The notes under the pieces are model-generated. The model did no database searches and had not been told where the DNA came from. It saw only the letters and a list, made by a program, of their open reading frames with translations. DNA of 64,000 bases from Mycobacterium scrofulaceum (GTDB lineage Bacteria; Actinomycetota; Actinomycetes; Mycobacteriales; Mycobacteriaceae), in assembly GCF_002086735.1 (NCBI RefSeq), contig NZ_MVIJ01000004.1, forward strand, positions 62,001 through 126,000, in the 5' to 3' direction. Below, one piece after another: positions 60,557 through 64,000 of this stretch (position 1 is its first letter; every line of letters starts with the position of its first letter). The position numbers were made by a program, and so were the translations under genes.

Positions 60557-61078
60557 TCAGCCGATTTTGTCCAGGCGTAGGGGCATCGCGATGTCAAGCC
60601 ACTGGTTTTGCCCGCAGGCACCGGAGGGGCCGACCGTCTTGTCTTTGCCGGCGTAGGTGGACGAGCCGAGCTGGTATCCGCCGTATTCGTTGACCGGGTA
60701 GAAATAGAAGGTCTGTTGTCCGGCGAACGCGGTACCGTCCTCGCACCGCTCCCAGTCGCGCACCTCGCGTTTGACCTTCCACATCTCCCCGTCATTCATA
60801 TACAGGGGCGCGCTCCAGCCCTGGTCGCTGGTCACCGTGCCGTGGCATTCCTGGAACGTGACGCACGTCGAACTGATCGTCCAGGTTTGGACAACCGTCG
60901 GCTCGCCGAAGTACTGGTCGTTGCGCTGGGCCCAGTCGCCGATGGACGTGGCGCGGAACGTACCGTTAACGGCCACTTCCTCTTTGGTTGTCGCCCGGGC
61001 AGTGGATGCCGTGCCCAAACCGCCGAATACCGTGGCAACTACCAGCGTTGCGGTGGTGAGTGTTCGAACTGAACGCAT
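60557..61078 (-). CDS. Secreted protein of unknown function
   Basis: 173 residues from ATG 61078 (ATG 61093 in frame). Signal peptide 'LTTATLVVATVFGGLGTAST' with cleavage probably after 'ARA'. Mature part is a beta-rich domain with six Cys in likely pairs ('STCVTFQECHGTV', 'WERCEDG', 'SGACGQNQW'). It resembles small exported proteins often found beside mycobacterial mce genes. Convergent with mceF, 47 bases apart. Confidence 0.82.
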   Translation of the reverse strand: MRSVRTLTTATLVVATVFGGLGTASTARATTKEEVAVNGTFRATSIGDWAQRNDQYFGEPTVVQTWTISSTCVTFQECHGTVTSDQGWSAPLYMNDGEMWKVKREVRDWERCEDGTAFAGQQTFYFYPVNEYGGYQLGSSTYAGKDKTVGPSGACGQNQWLDIAMPLRLDKIG

Positions 61079-61213
61079 CAGGCGCTCCTCCACCCGCTTT
61101 AATCAACCGGCATTGTGACGCGGTTTTTCATTTTGCTTGCGGCTTTTCGTGCAATGAGGTTAACACCGCTTCGGCCCCTGCAAAATGGCGATCGAACAAT
61201 CAATGGCAAGCGG

Positions 61214-61831
61214 TCACGACAGCGGATCCAACTTCGAGATCAGCCACGAACCCTTGACCTTCGTCAACGTCACTCGGGCGCTGTTCGCCGTTGTCTGCGG
61301 CTCCGGCTTCTCCTTGCTGGTGGCGGTCTGGTCGATGAATACCAGCACGACGGCCGAATCGGGGCGCAACTCCGAAACGGCGGCCCGAATCACCTGTGCT
61401 GTCTCCGTCACTTGCTTCTGTTGGGCCAGCACGGCGATCTGTTCGGTGAATTTGGTGTAATAGGCGAGGAAATTACCGGTGAGATATGACTTCGCTCTGG
61501 CGAAATCGCGGTCCAGGTGGTCGGGAGCGTACGACAGGACCGCCACGGAGCCGTCTGACGCCGCCCGGACTGCCCGTTGCGCCTCCGCTTCGGAGACCCG
61601 CTGATCCGGTTGGTACACAACAAAGTACAGACCGGCAGCGACGCCCATCGCGGTAAGGACCAACACCGTCGCGACTATCGAACGCCATCTCGCCACGCAC
61701 CGGCGGATCCAGCGCTTGCCAGTGGACGGTCCGCCGGTGCGAACCCGTCCCGGCGAAGGGGGCGGCGACCCCATCTCCTCGGATGGCGTGGTTTCCGCAC
61801 CCGCCGGCGACGGACCTTGCTCGACGGTCAT
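61214..61831 (-). CDS. Mce-associated membrane protein
   Basis: 205 residues. Ser/Pro/Gly-rich cytosolic N-terminus, basic segment, membrane helix 'SIVATVLVLTAMGVAAGLYF' (about 51-70), then the Mce-associated domain ('VAVLSYAPDHLDRDFARAKS', 'LTKVKGSWLISKLDPLS'). Nearly the same plan and motifs as the 43305 protein. ATGA overlap with its upstream partner 61828. Confidence 0.88.
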   Translation of the reverse strand: MTVEQGPSPAGAETTPSEEMGSPPPSPGRVRTGGPSTGKRWIRRCVARWRSIVATVLVLTAMGVAAGLYFVVYQPDQRVSEAEAQRAVRAASDGSVAVLSYAPDHLDRDFARAKSYLTGNFLAYYTKFTEQIAVLAQQKQVTETAQVIRAAVSELRPDSAVVLVFIDQTATSKEKPEPQTTANSARVTLTKVKGSWLISKLDPLS

Positions 61832-62622
61832 CGCAGGAAATCGACTTTCGACATTTTGAGCTGACCGCCTTCGCGGGTGAGCTCAACGCTGATCCGCCAC
61901 ACGACCGGGGGCCGGTGCGTGTTGTCAGCGTTGATGACGTCGGACCTCGCCGCCACCAGCAGGACCGCGGAATTCTCGCTCATCGACTCGACCGCGACGG
62001 CTTCGACGGTGGCCTTGCTGCTGACCTTCGACTCCTCCGTCTGCTTGGCCATCAGCGCCGAAAGCGCTGACATCTGGGCCTTGAACTCGCCGGTCGAGTC
62101 GTCGATGATGCGCTGGTAGTCGTCCCGGGCGTGGTTGGCGTCGATCGACATCAGCGCCGTGACCCGTTGGCGCGCAACGGCGGTGAATTCCGCCGCGAGG
62201 TGTTGCTTGTGCGCGGTGATGCGGTGCTGCCACACGATGTAACCGCTCGCCGCGAGGGAAGCGGAGGCGAGCACGACACCGATGCCCGCGGCTATGGTCT
62301 TGCGCGGTGGGCGGCGAAGCCAGCGCGGCCGCTGTGGGCGTCGGACCCACCGCGGTCGCCCGGGACGGCGCGGCAATCGCGGTCGCGCCCGGGTCGACTC
62401 GGGGGGGCGATGCCCGGGATCTTGGGGCGCCGCGCCGTCGCCCGCGGTATCGGCCGCCTCACGCAGCCTGGCCACGCGTGCCCGAGCCGCGGCGGCGCGC
62501 GCTTCAGCCTCGGCAACTTCGTCTTGGGTGTCCACTTCCAAGACGGACGCTGGGGCGCCGGGATCGGCCCCATGGTCAGCGTCAGGTCCCTCCGGATCGT
62601 GCACGGAGAATGAGCTTATCAC
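61828..62622 (-). CDS. Mce-associated membrane protein with charged N-terminus
   Basis: 264 residues from GTG 62622 (start uncertain; downstream GTG options exist). Acidic and Ala-rich coil, then an Arg/Pro-rich stretch ('RPRWVRRPQRPRWLRRPPRK'), a membrane helix 'GIGVVLASASLAASGYIVW' and the Mce-associated domain ('HARDDYQRIIDDSTGEFKAQ'). Same length as the 43874 protein. Presumably works with the Mce complex encoded next to it. Confidence 0.86.
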   Translation of the reverse strand: MISSFSVHDPEGPDADHGADPGAPASVLEVDTQDEVAEAEARAAAARARVARLREAADTAGDGAAPQDPGHRPPESTRARPRLPRRPGRPRWVRRPQRPRWLRRPPRKTIAAGIGVVLASASLAASGYIVWQHRITAHKQHLAAEFTAVARQRVTALMSIDANHARDDYQRIIDDSTGEFKAQMSALSALMAKQTEESKVSSKATVEAVAVESMSENSAVLLVAARSDVINADNTHRPPVVWRISVELTREGGQLKMSKVDFLR

Positions 62623-62803
62623 TCCGGTCCGCCCTCATCGGCGTCATCGTGCGGCCGCAATCACGGTGTTTACGTGGGGAAATGGTCGCCGGCCGCATAC
62701 CGAGGAAAAGTAGGCTAGGGCGGGTCGGCGACGGCGGCCGCGCGGCTCGGGTGATCTTCTCCAAGTAGGAGAATTTTCTTTTCGGGTGTGGCAAAGTGAT
62801 CGG

Positions 62804-63205
62804 GTGCGATTCATCGTGGCGATGGCCGCCGCGTTGCTCGGCGCCGCTGTGCTGGCCGCGCCGCCATCGTCTGCCGGGCCGACGGTCTGCGACTTCCCCG
62901 CCTGCACCCCGGGCATCATGCCGCATCAGGTCCTGGGCGCGCCGTGTGGGAACACCACCTACTACGCCTTCGGTGTGGACGACAGTATCGTTCCACCGGC
63001 CTCGCAGCCGGGACGGCTGATGTTCTGTGGCTCGCCGAGGCGATACCAGCCGCGCTGGTTCCGGTCCCCCCCGATGGCCGGGGTCAAGGAGTTGAACGCG
63101 AACTGCCAGAACTACCAGAACTACGTCGCGCAGGCGCCGGACGGCCTGTTCCTGGTCTGTTTCGCCCACGACGGTGTCTTGACCTGGGTTCGCGCCGACA
63201 CGTAG
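62804..63205 (+). CDS. Small secreted protein of unknown function
   Basis: 133 residues from GTG 62804. Signal peptide 'VRFIVAMAAALLGAAVLAAP' with cleavage near 'SSAG'. Mature protein has six Cys ('TVCDFPACTPG', 'GAPCGNTTYY', 'LMFCGSP', 'NANCQNYQNYV', 'FLVCFAHD'), so probably disulfide-bonded. Family not recognised. A weak GAGAAT half-site (62769-62774) lies upstream. Confidence 0.78.
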   Translation: MRFIVAMAAALLGAAVLAAPPSSAGPTVCDFPACTPGIMPHQVLGAPCGNTTYYAFGVDDSIVPPASQPGRLMFCGSPRRYQPRWFRSPPMAGVKELNANCQNYQNYVAQAPDGLFLVCFAHDGVLTWVRADT

Positions 63206-63210
63206 CCGCG

Positions 63211-63813
63211 TCAATCGCGGGCTTGGCGAGGCAGACCCAGCAACCGCCGGCTCAGATCGGTAACCCGGTCGAGCAGTGTGTCGTCGTCGATGTCGGCAAC
63301 CAGCGGATGCATGACGGCGGTGCTGAGCGCGCCGGAGAACATGGCCGCCTCGATCCGCCCGTCCAGGCCCGCATCGCTCAGCAGCACCTGGTACAGGCGG
63401 TCCATGAAGAGTTGAAACGGCTTGTGCTCGGCCAGCAATCGGACGACGACGGGATCGAATTGCAGCGTGCGCACCAGCCGGCGGTCGCGGACGGCCATCT
63501 CGATCACCCGCACCAGCAGGGCATCTCGCGCCTGGGGCCCGTCGCCGTATGCCTCGGCCTCCTCGAGCGCCGGCTCGAGCCGGCCGAGTTCGCGTTCGGT
63601 CACGGCGATGACGATCTGCTCTTTGGTCCGGAACTGATGGTAGACAGCGGCTTTCGTGATACCGACGGCGTCGGCGATCATCTGTAGCGACGTACCGCTG
63701 ACGCCGTGTGCGGCGAACAGCTCCAGCGCGGCGTCGAGCACCCGCGTCCGGGCCGCGCTGTGCTCGATCAGCCAGAACTGCTCATCGGCGACCGGTTGCC
63801 GTGCTGTTCCCAC
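63211..63813 (-). CDS. TetR-family transcriptional regulator
   Basis: 200 residues from GTG 63813. HTH 'VLDAALELFAAHGVSGTSLQ' and 'IADAVGITKAAVYHQFRTKE', then the helical ligand domain. Divergent from the partial gene at 63915, with a perfect 16-bp palindrome between them that is its probable operator. Convergent with the secreted protein gene (5-base gap). Confidence 0.92.
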   Translation of the reverse strand: MGTARQPVADEQFWLIEHSAARTRVLDAALELFAAHGVSGTSLQMIADAVGITKAAVYHQFRTKEQIVIAVTERELGRLEPALEEAEAYGDGPQARDALLVRVIEMAVRDRRLVRTLQFDPVVVRLLAEHKPFQLFMDRLYQVLLSDAGLDGRIEAAMFSGALSTAVMHPLVADIDDDTLLDRVTDLSRRLLGLPRQARD

Positions 63814-63846
63814 GCACCGAGACTAGACGATGCTATTGACTCCAAA

Positions 63847-63862
63847 CTAGCCGATCGGCTAG
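63847..63862. promoter_or_regulatory. Perfect 16-bp palindrome CTAGCCGATCGGCTAG (TetR operator)
   Basis: Located between the TetR gene and the divergent partial gene, with a further half-site CTAGCCG at 63872-63878. It is the typical position for a TetR autoregulatory operator that also controls the divergent gene. Confidence 0.75.
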
Positions 63863-63914
63863 CTTCGCTGACTAGCCGTGTGTGGGTGGCCGATCTCGTA
63901 GGGGAGGGGTGCTG

Positions 63915-64000
63915 ATGTCCGACGTCGGCGATGGCGACGGCCAGGGGCGGGGGCCGACGCGGGACGCGCGGCGGCGGACCGACGGTGAGCTGATCCTGCT
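63915..64000 (+). CDS. Start of a gene divergent from TetR, 3'-truncated by window edge
   Basis: ATG 63915 is 7 bases after GGGGAGG; 28 codons are visible ('MSDVGDGDGQGRGPTRDARR'...), polar and Gly/Arg-rich, open to the window end. GTG 63909 is an alternative start. Too little is visible to name a family; it is probably the target of the divergent TetR regulator, e.g. a transporter or enzyme. Confidence 0.5.
   Translation, partial: MSDVGDGDGQGRGPTRDARRRTDGELIL

Noticed and set aside
62769..62783. GAGAATTTTCTTTTC as a copy of the operator motif
   Set aside because: Only one half-site matches; the second half has two mismatches and the region is T-rich.
1..64000. CRISPR arrays, insertion sequences, tRNA/rRNA genes, prophage or integrase
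   Set aside because: No regularly spaced repeats, transposase-like proteins, terminal repeats or RNA gene patterns were seen.

Overview
The window is high-GC actinobacterial DNA, almost certainly from a non-tuberculous Mycobacterium. The evidence is a complete eight-gene mce operon (yrbEA-yrbEB-mceA to mceF) with Mce-associated membrane proteins, a mycofactocin-type SDR, an F420-type luciferase-like protein, several P450s with small [3Fe-4S] ferredoxins, and many acyl-CoA dehydrogenases and CaiB-type CoA-transferases. GTG and TTG starts and 4-base stop/start overlaps are common. I see no tRNA, rRNA, insertion sequence, integrase or CRISPR array.

Layout. (1) 1-7429 (+): one tightly packed run of amidohydrolase, two M24 'pita-bread' proteins, crotonase, tandem CaiB CoA-transferase and SDR. 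(2) 7426-9116 (-): two SDRs. (3) 9356-11424: a TetR regulator divergent from an acyl-CoA dehydrogenase. (4) 11421-17477 (-): an operon running from a CMD-like protein through a Rieske oxygenase, a small unknown, an amidohydrolase, a SnoaL-like protein and two ACAD subunits, ending near a small membrane protein. (5) 17911-23691 (+): amidohydrolase, then ACAD, crotonase and thiolase, then TetR plus a small unknown. (6) 23812-26989: two convergent P450/ferredoxin units. (7) 27102-30883 (-): dehydrogenase, alpha/beta hydrolase, a DUF35-thiolase fusion and a secreted protein. (8) 31070-33711 (+): epimerase, EthD-like and LLM proteins. (9) 33726-40913: a ferredoxin with a NuoF-like flavoprotein, hydrolase, Rieske ferredoxin, two amidohydrolases, dehydrogenase and CMD-like protein. 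(10) 41126-43283 (+): a two-subunit ACAD. (11) 43305-47603 (-): Mce-associated proteins, secreted protein, P450, ferredoxin and SDR. (12) 47883-60509 (+): ALDH, CoA-transferase and the mce importer. (13) 60557-64000: a second set of secreted and Mce-associated proteins, another secreted protein, a TetR gene and the start of a divergent gene.

Inference: this looks like a catabolic supercluster for a lipophilic, probably cyclic or branched substrate. Mce would import it, P450s and the Rieske enzyme would oxidise it, CoA-transferases would activate it, and ACAD, crotonase, SDR and thiolase or retro-aldolase would shorten it. The substrate cannot be read from the sequence. The strongest new signal is a 15-bp palindrome, GAGAAT-N3-ATTCTC. 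It occurs perfectly four times, always in intergenic DNA before catabolic operons, with near-perfect copies elsewhere. This suggests one regulon, perhaps run by the TetR protein at 9356-10072. A second theme is catalytic paralogues or partners that have lost metal or cluster ligands: the second M24 protein, an amidohydrolase without its HxH motif, an amidohydrolase_2 protein without its late Asp, and a NuoF-like protein lacking one cluster Cys.
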